Shown here in pieces: positions 50,601 through 61,200 of a stretch of DNA of 64,000 nucleotides. The stretch is from Patiria pectinifera. Lineage: Eukaryota > Echinodermata > Asteroidea > Valvatida > Asterinidae. Each line of letters opens with the position of its first letter. Positions within the stretch are counted from its first letter, which is position 1. A program made the translations under genes and the position numbers. The DNA is taken from contig CM057129.1 in assembly GCA_029964075.1 (NCBI GenBank), positions 27,457,430 to 27,521,429 on the forward strand, given 5' to 3'. Below the pieces are notes generated by a model. That model was not told the origin of the DNA. It saw only the letters and a list, made by a program, of their open reading frames with translations, and did no database searches.

Positions 50601-51213
50601 TGTTGGTCATATCACTTACAAGATAAATCACAAGTACGTCACAAGTCAAATCATCAGCCATGAATCAAGGGCGGATCCAGAACACAATTTTTTTTTGGGG
50701 GGGGGCCAAAAAAAAAATTTGTGTCTCCCAAAAAGTGGGTCAAAAAATTACGGCATGGGGTTCGGGGCCCGCTTAAGGGCCCCGAAATTTGTTTGGATTC
50801 TCGATGCTTTGTGGTGCGATCTGAGGCAAATTCTGACCACTTTAGCCAATGTTTTTTGAGGAAAAGATGGTGGTGTACTCATTGCCTGCCTTTATTGCGA
50901 CGTCACATAAAAAAAACAATTGGTTTCGGGGTTTTTTTTGGGGGGGGGCGGGCCATGGGACCATAGGGGGGGAAAAGAAACTCTGAGAAGGACCTCTGAG
51001 AAGTTGAATTTTTATTCTTGAAGGAGGGGGGAGGGGAGTGTTCATGCTCTTGTTAACCATGTCAAAAACACCTACCTTAGTAAACAGGGTCAATGTCGGC
51101 AACTGCTTGCGATTGGAGAACAGCGCACAGGATCCATGCACAGTTCTGCCGGCATGTGAATAGAGTGTTGGCGCTAACACTGAAAGCTGCTTGAGATGCG
51201 TGGACAAAGCCAT
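47614..51213 (-). CDS. Glutaredoxin-like protein (C5orf63 type)
   Basis: Small thioredoxin-fold protein, 122 aa, expected to act in thiol-disulfide exchange; the precise substrate of this family is not known. Three exons on the minus strand: 51213-51076, 50537-50481 and 47787-47614, all in phase 0. A basic, Ser/Thr-rich N-terminus (1-38) could be a mitochondrial targeting peptide. LTLFTK is followed by the redox site CSLC (49-52), DDAKEVL, then the cis-proline strand YDIPVFHFNG (87-96) and EFLMKHRVDEE, all as in the C5orf63/DUF836 glutaredoxin-like group. An acceptor-like TACGTGCAG just before the ATG suggests an upstream non-coding exon. Intron 2 (2.7 kb) holds a hAT-like MITE. Confidence 0.9.
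49934..50232. mobile_element. hAT-like MITE with 8-bp duplication
   Basis: The ends TAGGGCCGTCC (49934) and GGACAGCCCTA (to 50232) are inverted with one mismatch. They are flanked by CAGATTAT (49926-49933) and AAGATTAT (50233-50240), an 8-bp duplication with one change. It has an AT-rich interior with GAATATTCGGATATTC. It lies in intron 2 of the glutaredoxin-like gene. Confidence 0.75.
50330..50420. repeat. AGTTGGGAT word cluster
   Basis: About six copies of AGTTGGGA or its complement TCCCAACT occur within 90 bases in both orientations, so several alternative hairpins can form. No flanking element was identified. Confidence 0.5.
50665..50965. repeat. GGGCGGATCCAG dispersed repeat in intron 1
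   Basis: It opens GGGCGGATCCAGAACACAAT, then a T8G10 run, and ends in another T8G9 run (about 50933-50949). The same opening occurs at 32831, 40395 and 57609. It is probably a dispersed element of one family; its true ends are unclear. Confidence 0.5.
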
Positions 51214-51409
51214 GATGTTTGACTGCACGTAAAACAAAAAAAAATTAAATTTATCTTAATTTGTAGGCCTACTGTCCATGCTTTTTTGGTTTTACCCTGA
51301 AAATAGATTATTTGCAATTGCTACTTTCTAGCAGTTATAAATTGTTATACACTTTTGAATGTTATTCACTTTTGAATGAGACATATGAAAATAATTAGTT
51401 GATGTTTTA

Positions 51410-51752
51410 GGCCAAAAAAAAAATAAGTCGGTCTCTGGTCAGCGCGCGCATCGATTTTAATCATGCACGTCACTCCTTTTTTTTTTCTTCAAAATGTTCC
51501 GCGGTAGCTCCAACAGTGCCCTCTATTGCCGCACCTCCTCAATTTTGTTTACCAAAGAGCACCAAAGCAAATTATGGAGGACACCAATGTACATCAGGAC
51601 ACCAAAAAAGCAAAATAGTACCCCACCTTGTCTGTACAATCCAAGCTTGAAGAAAAAAAAAAAAGCCCAAAAAAGAAAAAAAAAGCTGCATCGCCGCGTC
51701 AATTTCAGAACTTTGGTCTGACCAGAGACCGAATATTTTTTTTTTTCCGGCC
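51410..51752. mobile_element. Harbinger-like MITE with TTA duplication
   Basis: The ends are GGCC, an A-run and GTCGGTCTCTGGTCAG on the left, and CTGACCAGAGACCGAATA, a T-run and GGCC on the right. They are flanked by TTA at 51407-51409 and 51753-51755. It is 343 bp with no transposase. A 3-bp TTA/TWA duplication fits the PIF/Harbinger or ISL2EU groups. Confidence 0.65.
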
Positions 51753-51844
51753 TTAATTACACTTTATAATTATTTGCGGCCTGACCCATTATGAAATACC
51801 TAACCTGTGTTTAATTGAGTGACTAATAGACTTGAGCATCCTGT

Positions 51845-52175
51845 GAAATCATGGCACCTGGTGTGATGTCATTCTCAACACGTCTCCATAACCCCCAAAC
51901 TAAGTGGCGTACTGGAGATCGTGCCTTTCAAGCCGCTGCTCCCCGACTGTGGAATTCCCTACCCCGTAACATCCCGGAAGCCAACACACTTCAGCTCTTC
52001 AAAAATAGACTCAAAACCCATTTATTTGTTTAATCATGCCATATGTTATTTTGCTTGTATAGTTTTTTTTGTATCTGTATCAACGCATTTTTTTTTTGTA
52101 CCTTTAATTATTTTGTCAGCTTCTGTAAAGCGCTCCGATCCTTGTGGGGCGCTATACAAATGCCCATATGTATGT
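51845..52175 (+). mobile_element. 3' end of a non-LTR retrotransposon (LINE)
   Basis: The frame to 52033 reads GDRAFQAAAPRLWNSLPRNI and FKNRLKTHLFV before the stop, the standard C-terminus of CR1/L2/Jockey-like ORF2 proteins. It is followed by GTAAAGCGCTCCGATCC, GGGGCGCTATACAAATG and a TATG microsatellite tail, as LINE 3' ends have. The RT core is missing, so it is 5'-truncated. Confidence 0.8.
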
Positions 52176-52179
52176 ATGT

Positions 52180-52245
52180 AAAAAAGTAGAATTTTTGTAT
52201 CAATTTCCAACGATGGTCGGCCAACCATCATTGGAAAAATCTGCG
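52180..52245. repeat. Second, partial copy of the TTAA MITE family
   Basis: GTATCAATTTCCAACGATGG, then TCGGCCAACCATCATTGG, matches the inverted central part of the MITE at 23353-23822 (there, on the minus strand, GTATCAATTTCCAACGCTGG and CGACCGACCAGCGTTG). Ends were not identified. It abuts the LINE tail. Confidence 0.5.
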
Positions 52246-52439
52246 TGCACGTTTCAATTGTCAGGTTGGCTCACTGCAGAAAGGGCATATTTTTCATCAT
52301 TTTTTGCCTAAAAACCGACAGAATCCACTGATGTTTGTTGGGCGCACTAAAAGTAGAAGCTGTGTTAAGCTGTCTATGTGTCGCGGAGCCTCAAAGTTCT
52401 AGGAGTACACTGAAATTTTCAAGACCACTCAAGATCTAC

Positions 52440-53086
52440 TTACGAAAGGGAACACTGAAAATCAAACAGCTTTCGACAGACGAACACAGTGTCACTAGCC
52501 TGTACAGCCGGACGTTGCTCGTCATTCAGTTTCCAGTGTGTTGTCTTGCTTCCGTACTCGTACCAGTCGTACACTAGGTTGCAGGGACGACACCGCAAAG
52601 TAATTTTCTTGGCAGACTCATCAAGACCAGTGAACGAAAAAAAAATTCACAGTCGTAATGGCATGATTACGTGTGAGTTTCTTCTCACAAACCAGGCATC
52701 TCGAAACTGGTGGAGCAAATACGGTATTAGTTGGCCGCGGACGAATAGAGGTAGCAGTAGCACTAGTGGTAGGCCTAGTAGTAGCAGAAGCAGCAGCTTC
52801 ACCTCCTTCCTTATCTTGCTCTTCTTGTTGTGAACTTGGCAAGTAATGATGCACACAGTTCAGCATCTGCCGTCAAACATTCAGCAAGAAGATCTGCGTC
52901 TTCAATCCCACTGGTTGCAATACAATTACGCACACGTAAAACTTCATCAAATGAAAACTTTGAAACAAGCAGAGAGAGTTTATCGTTCACTGATAATTTT
53001 GAATGAATTAAGTTCGTTGCTAAAGCGTCGCACTTCGACGACAAATATGTAGAGATGGCCGAATCTCGTTGGTCTAAATCATCCAC
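52440..53086 (-). pseudogene. Broken cysteine-cluster protein of a transposon-like family
   Basis: Three minus-strand frames make one coherent protein: MDDLDQRDSAISTYLSSKCD to LLAKF (53086 to about 52820), then a low-complexity linker and CLVCEKKLTRNHAI (to about 52640), then, after a frameshift at an A9 run, LRCRPCNLVYDWYEYG, QASDTVFVCRKLFDFQCSLS (to 52443). The CxxC...CxxC pairs look like a small zinc-binding domain. Such domains accompany large transposon-derived genes in marine invertebrates, but I cannot name the family with certainty. At least two frameshifts and no downstream domain make it a fragment. Confidence 0.45.
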
Positions 53087-53089
53087 AAA

Positions 53090-53970
53090 AGAAAAAAAAA
53101 TCTAATTTCTTTTTTCTTGACATGACATCATCTAGGCGCACACGTAGAACTTCATCAAGACATCATCGTACTAAAGAAAGACACACACGCTGAACTTAAT
53201 CAAGATTGAAAACTAATACTTATAATTACGAAGAAATACTTCAGAAAATTAACAGGAAATTTTGGAACGGAACACATGTGACAAGCTTAGACACAGAACA
53301 ACGTGGCATGCAGAAATCACTGGTACCATGGCATTAAAACATTCATTAGCGTGAACTGGGTCGCTGGTACTCAACTAGAATGGTTCGGGAACACTTTCTT
53401 CATTAAACTTAGGTGTACGTGTGTGAGGCGGAAACTAGTTCCATATATCATTGATGTGAGCGGTAAGTTCAGAGTATTTTGTTCTTTTTTCAAAATTACC
53501 GGTTGTTTGGAACAATTTAAGGGGTCTTATGGAATGTCATGAATGTGTGGATCTATCCAGGGTAACTTACATTGTCTTTCTCATTTGTACTCACTTTACC
53601 AGTTTTTTGGGGACCTTTTGTCTTCGCGAGGGTATGCACAAAATGCATACCGTGTTTATGTCACCAAAGTATGCTGAATCAGTGGAGCATTAGAACGGAG
53701 GGTACCATAGTTCAATGCTCCACTCAGAAGAGTTATAGATATAGCATGGAGAAAGTAGACAGTACTTTTGGCCGTGCACTTTTGTCCGTATGGTCCGTGC
53801 ACAGCAAGATGGCAACAATAGCAAATGCTATGTGACAATCAAGATACGGTGAGGGTGAGATGTTATAATAATTTCACTTGCTAGGCTATGGCTCCGTGCA
53901 CAAGTACCCCCTCATCGGCAAAAAATGGAGAGTTCGCAGGTTGGGAGAGACCATCAGCATGATCAGCTAC
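53090..53970. other. Intergenic stretch with a 15-bp-stem hairpin
   Basis: There is no gene. About 53130-53160 partly repeats 52930-52952 (GCACACGTA(A/G)AACTTCATCAA). AGTGGAGCATTAGAAC and GTTCAATGCTCCACT (near 53680-53730) form a stem with one bulge. Confidence 0.45.
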
Positions 53971-53972
53971 AC

Positions 53973-54303
53973 ATTTAAACTTAGGCCAAGTTCGGGCAAG
54001 GACCATTAGTCAACAAGCGGTTGATTTGTGACGTACCTTACGCCTGTGCACTAATAGCAAAGTGCGAACGTCTCCAATCGAACGCTGGTCAAAATGTCAT
54101 TGCAAAACGTCTGGATCCTGGCTCCCTGCTATACGTTATGAACGCACGTGGCTATGGTTACCAGCGATGCAACCAGCCCCAGTAGGTTGGTTCCAAATAT
54201 TCGACTAGCGTAGTTAACCATCGTCGACTAGACAGAGTTCGGGCAAGCGTTAGTCGACCAATGGTTAACTATAGTCCTTGCGCGAACTTGCCCTAAGTTT
54301 AAG
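53973..54303. mobile_element. 331-bp MITE with CTTAGGCCAAGTTCGGGCAA ends
   Basis: Left end: AAACTTAGGCCAAGTTCGGG, then CAAGGACCATTAGTCAAC. Right end, read inversely: AAACTTAGGGCAAGTTCGCG, then CAAGGACTATAGTTAACC. The match covers about 40 bp. No unambiguous target duplication was seen because the TTTAAA-type flanks are themselves symmetric. Confidence 0.65.
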
Positions 54304-54323
54304 GGACTAATTACGTTGATGTA

Positions 54324-54926
54324 CCCTAACGTGGCGCGGCCCCTAACGTGGCGCACTTTGATTTTTCGCCTGTAGTGCCTAGCTAGAGCAAATGTTTTAA
54401 CTGAAATTTCAAAGAAAGTGAAATTTCATCAAGTACTAAACACTCCCGTTCATAAATCGCGACTTTATTTACCAGTTACAAAGTTAAAAGAAAAAATAAT
54501 TTTGGCGTGATTTTCCGATTTTATTTTCAAATGCAAAGTGAACCCTTTGAAAATGCCCCGAAAAATAAGAAATAATTTTCTGACAAACATCTGGCAGGGT
54601 TTGTAAATAAAGATAATAATGATTTATCAGAATTTATCAAGTTTACAGAAATTCTTAAATGTTAATTTGGAATTTTCCGAGATTTATTCAAGTGCGCCAC
54701 GTTAGGGAACACTCTGCCAATTTGTGCCCAATTTCCGGACGCGACCGTTTTTGCATTTCGGATTAAATTTTATGAAACCGAAATTGTTCACAGAGGTTAA
54801 ATAGCAAGCATTAAAAAGGTAAAAGTACTAGTATTTTACTGCATGAATTTCAGGTTTGTCAACAAAGAGGTTTGGCAACACTACACGAGGAAAGTTGGGT
54901 AAGCTTCGAAGTGCGCCACGTTAGAG
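54324..54926. mobile_element. CCCTAACGTGGCGCACTT TIR elements, nested or doubled
   Basis: An 18-bp perfect inverted pair CCCTAACGTGGCGCACTT (54341-54358) and its complement (54690-54707) defines a 367-bp element. A second left-type end lies just outside (CCCTAACGTGGCGCGG, 54324) and a second right-type end further out (AAGTGCGCCACGTTAGAGAA, to about 54926), giving an outer pair. There is no coding content. A copy inserted in or beside another copy explains this best. Confidence 0.6.
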
Positions 54927-55361
54927 AACACGACTATACCATAACTACACTTTACCTTCCTAAAATTCAATGCTTAAAAATCCTTTCGAACGGCAGCTGC
55001 CGTGTTCTGTTGTTAAATCAGCTCACAAATTGCACCTGCGAGTGCGAAGTCAGACATGTCTGTGGTCTGGATCGAACGGCACGTGGCGTGTGCGATGTTT
55101 TGCATTAGCGCGCCCTCCAGTGCTAGAAAAATTAAAAAGGAATCTGACCGTCCGCGGTTGCTTTAGATTTCGGAGCTACGGCTACGTCGTCAACATGTAC
55201 ACGCACCTACAAGTTCTGACAGTGACAAGCCATTCGTATGGCTGGAGGGCAATGGCTATGGTTTGTGACCAATTAGGGCGCCATTAATTGCTGCAGTGTG
55301 CGTGTGCAATATTTCCTTTTGCGCGAAGCCTCCAAAAGTGTCTCAAAAAAAGACATTTATC

Positions 55362-58263
55362 ATGATGGATGAAGTGGAAGATGAGGATTGGTCAAAACCT
55401 ACATACTCTGATGAGTCGTTTAGAACATCGAACCCATCAGGTCAACATGGTCAGTATGATCATCAGATTGTTCATTTAGTTTAGGCCTGTCGAGCGCAAT
55501 TTTAGTCCCCTGCGCAAGTTTAAACTTACGCGCGCATTAATTTCCTTGCTACAAATTGCGCACGCAAGTTTAAACTTGCGTACTGCATAAATTTTCCCGG
55601 CCATGCATATACAGAGCCGCTTAACTATTTTTTTTCCGGGTTAATCATGCAGATATGTAACATTATTTTTAAAGCAGATTTTTTTCTCCGATTTAATAGC
55701 ATCACTGAGCTTGGGGAGACATTGCCTTTATGCCTTTTTTTGAAACATTTGATTAATATGCTAATGATGTTGACTGTGTGGAAATTGGAGAGGTGGTAAT
55801 GCGAGCAATTTAATGCACTTTGCATCATGATGTGTACTATTATTGTTTATGGCACATTAGGATTTTTGTTAAACAACATATTTATTCATTAAGTCGAAGT
55901 AATTAATTAAATCAATAAACTAAATTCATTAATTAATCCATTTGCAAGTTTCTTTACTTTTTAAAATATTTACCATTTTATATGCATAGTGTTTCTAAGT
56001 TGTAAACATTAATATGAATTATTGAGCCTGCAATAAACTAATTGTTTAAGTAATACATTTAATTAGGGGCCTAATTAATTAAATTAGTATATGCGTTCAT
56101 TAATTTTGTTTTCAAAATATGCATTTTAGTCCTTGGGACGAGGCCTTTTTTGCGCTCGGCACGCGGTCTGGTTCGCCGAATTTTATAAAACTTCACAGAC
56201 ATGTAGATTATGGTGTACCATGTCGAAAAAACTTTGTTACCCGGTCCACAGTTTGTTTGAGAATGATAAAATCTGGGATAAAAATGCCGAAAATTCTACA
56301 TGAGAAAAAACATAAGAAACATTGCTCTCTTGACATAGTTGGAAACCTTTTCTCACGCAATGGCCGTCCGAGTTCGGACGGTCTGTTTTTGACGCGAGTA
56401 TTTTTATTGTTCTCGGGCTCGAACGGCGGCAACACGACCCACGAACATTGCACTCGGAACAGGATTTCACACCACCTACCCATCAGGGTTTGCAAAAATG
56501 ATATACCCGTGTCAAGAACAAGACCCGCCCGAACTCGGCCAATGAGTGCTTGCTAGTTGCTAGATGATACTTCTTTCATATTATATTCTAGATTGTTTTG
56601 TTATTTCTCATCGTGATGCTAAAGTATCTTCGTTACAGTTTTGTCGAACATGAAATGATCAACTATTAAATTTAAGATCGAATGTTATGTATTACAATGT
56701 AGCTACAGATACATAGATTGGTAAGATTAAACCCCAGATCAGAATAATTTTGTGATCTCTTATCAGGGTAACATATTTTCAATAATAATAGAAGTACAGG
56801 CGTACCATCTGGTGAAGCATCTGAACTTCTGAAACATCTTTTCAAAATGTTTCACCTGAAATAAATTAAAAAGTAATACAATTTTGATGCAGCCTCAAAA
56901 GAGGAAGCAGGTGGGCCGTTGGGGTTTATTGGTGGTTTCACGGAATGGATGGAACAACAACAAAGCATGAATCGGTTCTTAAAAAAAGTTTCAAAATAAT
57001 AAAAACGGTAAGACGGTTTCGGCTGAAACAAATTGCAGTTGTAATGCTGCCACTCAAAGATTCCGAATAGTGGAATATAAACTATTTTCTCTTCTTAAAA
57101 AAATTTACAAACAGAAAGTGGGTCCTTCAATCTGATGAGACTTTCGATGCATGTTACAACAATTATGTAATCGGCCTGTGATGTATACAGGTGCTTAGCT
57201 CGTTTTGTCAGTTAAAATAAACGAGTAACTTCATTCAGTACAGATTGAACAAACTTATGTCATCTAAATACCATTCTTCTTGTGTGGGTAAAAACTGTGA
57301 AGGTTAAAATTGCCCCGACCCCACAAAAATGAATAAATAAATAAATGAAATAAAACTACATTATATTAAATAAATTTGTATTTCTTTTGGTGTTTACTTA
57401 AACCACATTGCACCTGGAATATAGACAAATTACTAAAACGGTATTTGCAGTTTATTGCTGTCTTTATTTTTTGAGTCATTTTTTATATAAAGGTCTAATC
57501 AGAAATATAATCAACCCAAGTACATATTTGTGTAAGAATGAGAACTTGCCATTTTTTAGTGGTTTTGTAGTAAGACGCTTCAACTTATCTGATACATGTA
57601 TATAACAGGGGCGGATCCAGGAATTTTCGCAGGGGGGGGGGGGGTTTCATCAGCCCAAAAATCTGAAAATGTACACAGGTTTTTTTTCTCCGGACACTTG
57701 GCCTCCGTAAAATTTAAAACTAAGTAAAATTTAATATGAAGCTTGAAAAAAGTATTATCTGGCAAGCACTCCTTGCGTTTTGTCCTGTTTGCAGGGTGGG
57801 GGTACGAGCGAATCATTGCGTACGAAAAGGTTTCTGGCTGTGTCAATAGAGGGCGCTGTTTCTTATGTTTTTTCTCATGCAGAATTTTCGGAGTTTTTAT
57901 CCCAGATTTTCTCATTCCCAAACAAACTGTGGATCGGGGACCAAAGTTTTTTAGATATGGTACATCATAGTCTACATGCCTTGAAAGTTTTATAAAATTC
58001 GGCGGACCAGATCGCCTAACTCGAAAACTAAAGCGTTTTCAGCCTCTCGTCCCATGGACTATTTTTGAAGTGTAGGCTACACAGTGTGCTTAAGTTGATT
58101 GCTTGCCCGGTCCCCTCCCCGGCCCCTCCCCGACGTACCCTTAAACAACTTCTCTGATATTAAGCACTGCTAAATCTCAATGTTTCTTTTCATTGACGCT
58201 AATTGAATTCCCCTTTTTAGCTGTTTCGGTGACACACCGAAACAGCTCTTGTTTTCGTTAAGA

Positions 58264-58295
<32 letters not shown>

Positions 58296-61200
58296 TTTTC
58301 TCCTTTTTCAGACTTTTTCTCCATAGGTTTAACACACGTTTCTTCTACAAGTCCACTTTGCCACTTTTTAAAATCCGATTGATTTCAGACTTGGTACATA
58401 CTTAGACCACCACCCACAGATGGTCCTAGAAGAAATTTGTGATCATGACGTCATCAGGTGTCAGGTTACATCACATTAAAGATGCATTTTTCCCCATATG
58501 TTTTGTACACGTTCTAAAACACTCCAGTTTGGCATCTTCGTAAATCCGATCGACTTTAAACTTAATTCATAATTAGACCACCACCCACAGATGGTTCTAG
58601 GCGAAATTCGTGATCGTGACGTCATCAGGTGTCGGGTTACGTCACATTAAAGATGCGTTTTCCCCATATGTTTTGTACACATTTTAAAACACTCCAGTTT
58701 GGCATCTACGTAAATCCGATCGACTTTGAAAATATGAAAATATAGGTGCCGTCATTGTGACATCATCGGTTCTCATGTGAGGGCGCCCTATCTTTACATG
58801 ATGTGCAGCCCCATAACTCCGCAAGTATGGGTCCGATTGGATTGATACTTGGCATTCTCTCATATTGGGATCTGTTATACATGTATTTGATAATATAGCT
58901 GAAATCATCGTGACGTCCTTAGCTGTCATGTGAGGGCGCTCTAACTTTGCATCATTTCTAGCCTAATATCTCCACAATTACATGTATGCGTCTGATTGGG
59001 TTGAAACTTTGCATTCACACAAACTTGGATTAGTTATACACCTGAATATAGGTGAAGTCGAGAGGACATCATCGGTCGTCATGTGAGGGCGCCCTACCAT
59101 GGCATGAAAAAACCGAAACAGCTTGTGTTTGTCCACAAACACATCTCTAGTTATTTATTTCTTTGTTCATTTATTTATTGCATTATTTCTCCATGTACTC
59201 GTGTTTTGACTAAAATTTTCTTCATCAATGAAAATCCCACCCGCAAAGAGGTTGCGATCGCCTTTGCGCAAGTTTAAACTTGCGCACGCAAATTAAAATT
59301 GCGCAGTGTAATTTGCGTGCTTCGGGAGTCCCTCGCGCAAGTTTAAACTTGCGCGCGCAAGTTTAAACTTGCGTGGGGGACTCAAATTGCGCTCGACAGG
59401 CCTAACTAATTCCAGAAATCTCTGTGTGTCTGTCTGTCTGTGTGTCTGTCTGTATTTCGATTATTTCCAGAACAGGGCACCGAATGAAGTTGAAAATCGT
59501 TGGGTGTATTGCTCGGGACAACAGAATGTGCAAACTCCGCATGTAGATCGGGGGATGCACCTACGACTGTTTCATGACAACCAGGTAGCCATTGTCTAAT
59601 CGTCGTGCATGCGTGCCACGCCACATGATACAAGTACAGTGCAGTGACTGCCTTGTCATGAAACAGTCGTAGGTGCATCCCCGATCTACACCGTACATGC
59701 GGAGTTTGTGTACCGACGCAGGTCATGGTCGTGTCCCCACGCTTCACGTACGTGTTTACATGTATAAAAATGTCCATGGTGACGTGCATGTAGAAATGGG
59801 TTGATAGATCAAAGCCATCAATGATCGCTGTATGTTGTCTGTGCCATAGTGGTTGAAATTCACGGATTTGCAGCCCAAAAAATAATCGTGAGTAACATTG
59901 AAGCCCCATTACTTTATCTTTGACATGTGGAGAAGCCAGTAGGTGCTTTCAAAGGTAGTTTTGTTACAGGTATTTTGCGTGATTTTTAGAAATTGTTATA
60001 TTGACAATAGTTCCTTAATGGGTCGCTAGTACGACAGTAACATCCCAAATGTCAAAAAAGGAGTTCTTGCGACCCAGTTAGTGGGACTAGTGCATTGCCA
60101 AGTTTGAAGTTGTTTGGAAGAGCGGTTCTCGAAAAAGTTTTAAAAATCAGCATTTTCTGAGGCAAACGTGGCAGTATTTACACAGCCCAGACCACCACGC
60201 ACTGTCTTTCTTTTACGTCATGTTTGCTAAAGCGTGCATGCTCAATATGACGCAACAATGGACACAGGACATGCAGGATGGGCACACGCAGTACCATTGT
60301 CCAGTATAGGACTGCATACATGTTTCCTTATGCATGTTATGTTCGCGTACATGGCCGGGTGGCTGCACAGGCACATGCATTTTTGCAGTTGACTGAGCAA
60401 CCGTCGATGTAGTGGTCAACTAAGCAACCCTTACTGAGTGTACGTTCAACCTGTAAGTGTGAATTCATGATCAACCTGTGAAAACAACACCATTGAATGT
60501 CGTGTGCGTTGTTTGTGTATGTATAGTAAGAGCAGTTCTCTGCCCCTCCTGAACAAGGCGTTGAAGTAAGTGACTGATTAATAAAAAGGAATAAAGGAAA
60601 GGAGAGGGTGAGAGTAGACATGGTAGAGAAGGGAAAGTGGAGGAAATGACCATAGAGCCATCCTGCCGTCTTGTCGCGTCATGCCATCACGTTGTGTCGT
60701 GCCGTCATGTCGTGCCGTCCCATCGTTCATGTTGTCCCATCATGCCATCCCTTCGTGCTGTCTCATTGTGCCGTCACATCGTGTTGTCCCATCATGCCGT
60801 CGCATCGTGCCGTTGCATCGTGCCCTGCCATCACGTTGCGCCGCGTCATCACTTTTCGCCGTGTCTGTCGCATTGCATCATGCCGTCGTGCCGTGCTGTC
60901 GCGTTGCATCGTGCTGTCATGTTGTGGTGCCTCATCGTGTGTTGAAGAGGTGATGTAGTGAAAATGATTCTGTATTCCTGTTTTTTTTTCATGCAGCGGT
61001 GGCATCATCCAGTGGCAGTCTAGACTTGAAAGTGATGAGCCACACCCGTACAATAATCCACATCGACCTTGACTGCTATTATGCACAGGTTGAAATGGTC
61101 AGAAACCCAGCCCTTCGCACCAAGCCACTCGGTAAGTTTCTCAGGACAGCTTGAGCAAAACTGAGCCAACGTATTTTGCTCTTTAGCTCAGACAAAATTC

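Larger units (their letters stand above)
55477..59408. mobile_element. Palindrome-ended 3.9-kb TIR element in POLI intron 1
   Basis: Left end TTAGGCCTGTCGAGCGCAAT, then AGTCCCC and AAGTTTAAACTTACGCGCGC. Right end is the near-exact inverse over about 55 bp. Both ends carry copies of the 20-bp palindrome GCGCAAGTTTAAACTTGCGC (exact at 59266-59285 and 59335-59354; near-exact at about 55512, 55563 and 59355). The interior has no transposase but holds a second long-TIR element, a GGGCGGATCCAG repeat and a satellite. The target duplication could not be fixed. The superfamily is unknown. Confidence 0.65.

Noticed and set aside
60637-60958. Three overlapping plus-strand frames rich in Cys/His/Ser/Val, looking like a zinc-finger or repeat protein
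   Set aside because: They are all readings of the same minisatellite with a unit not tied to codons.
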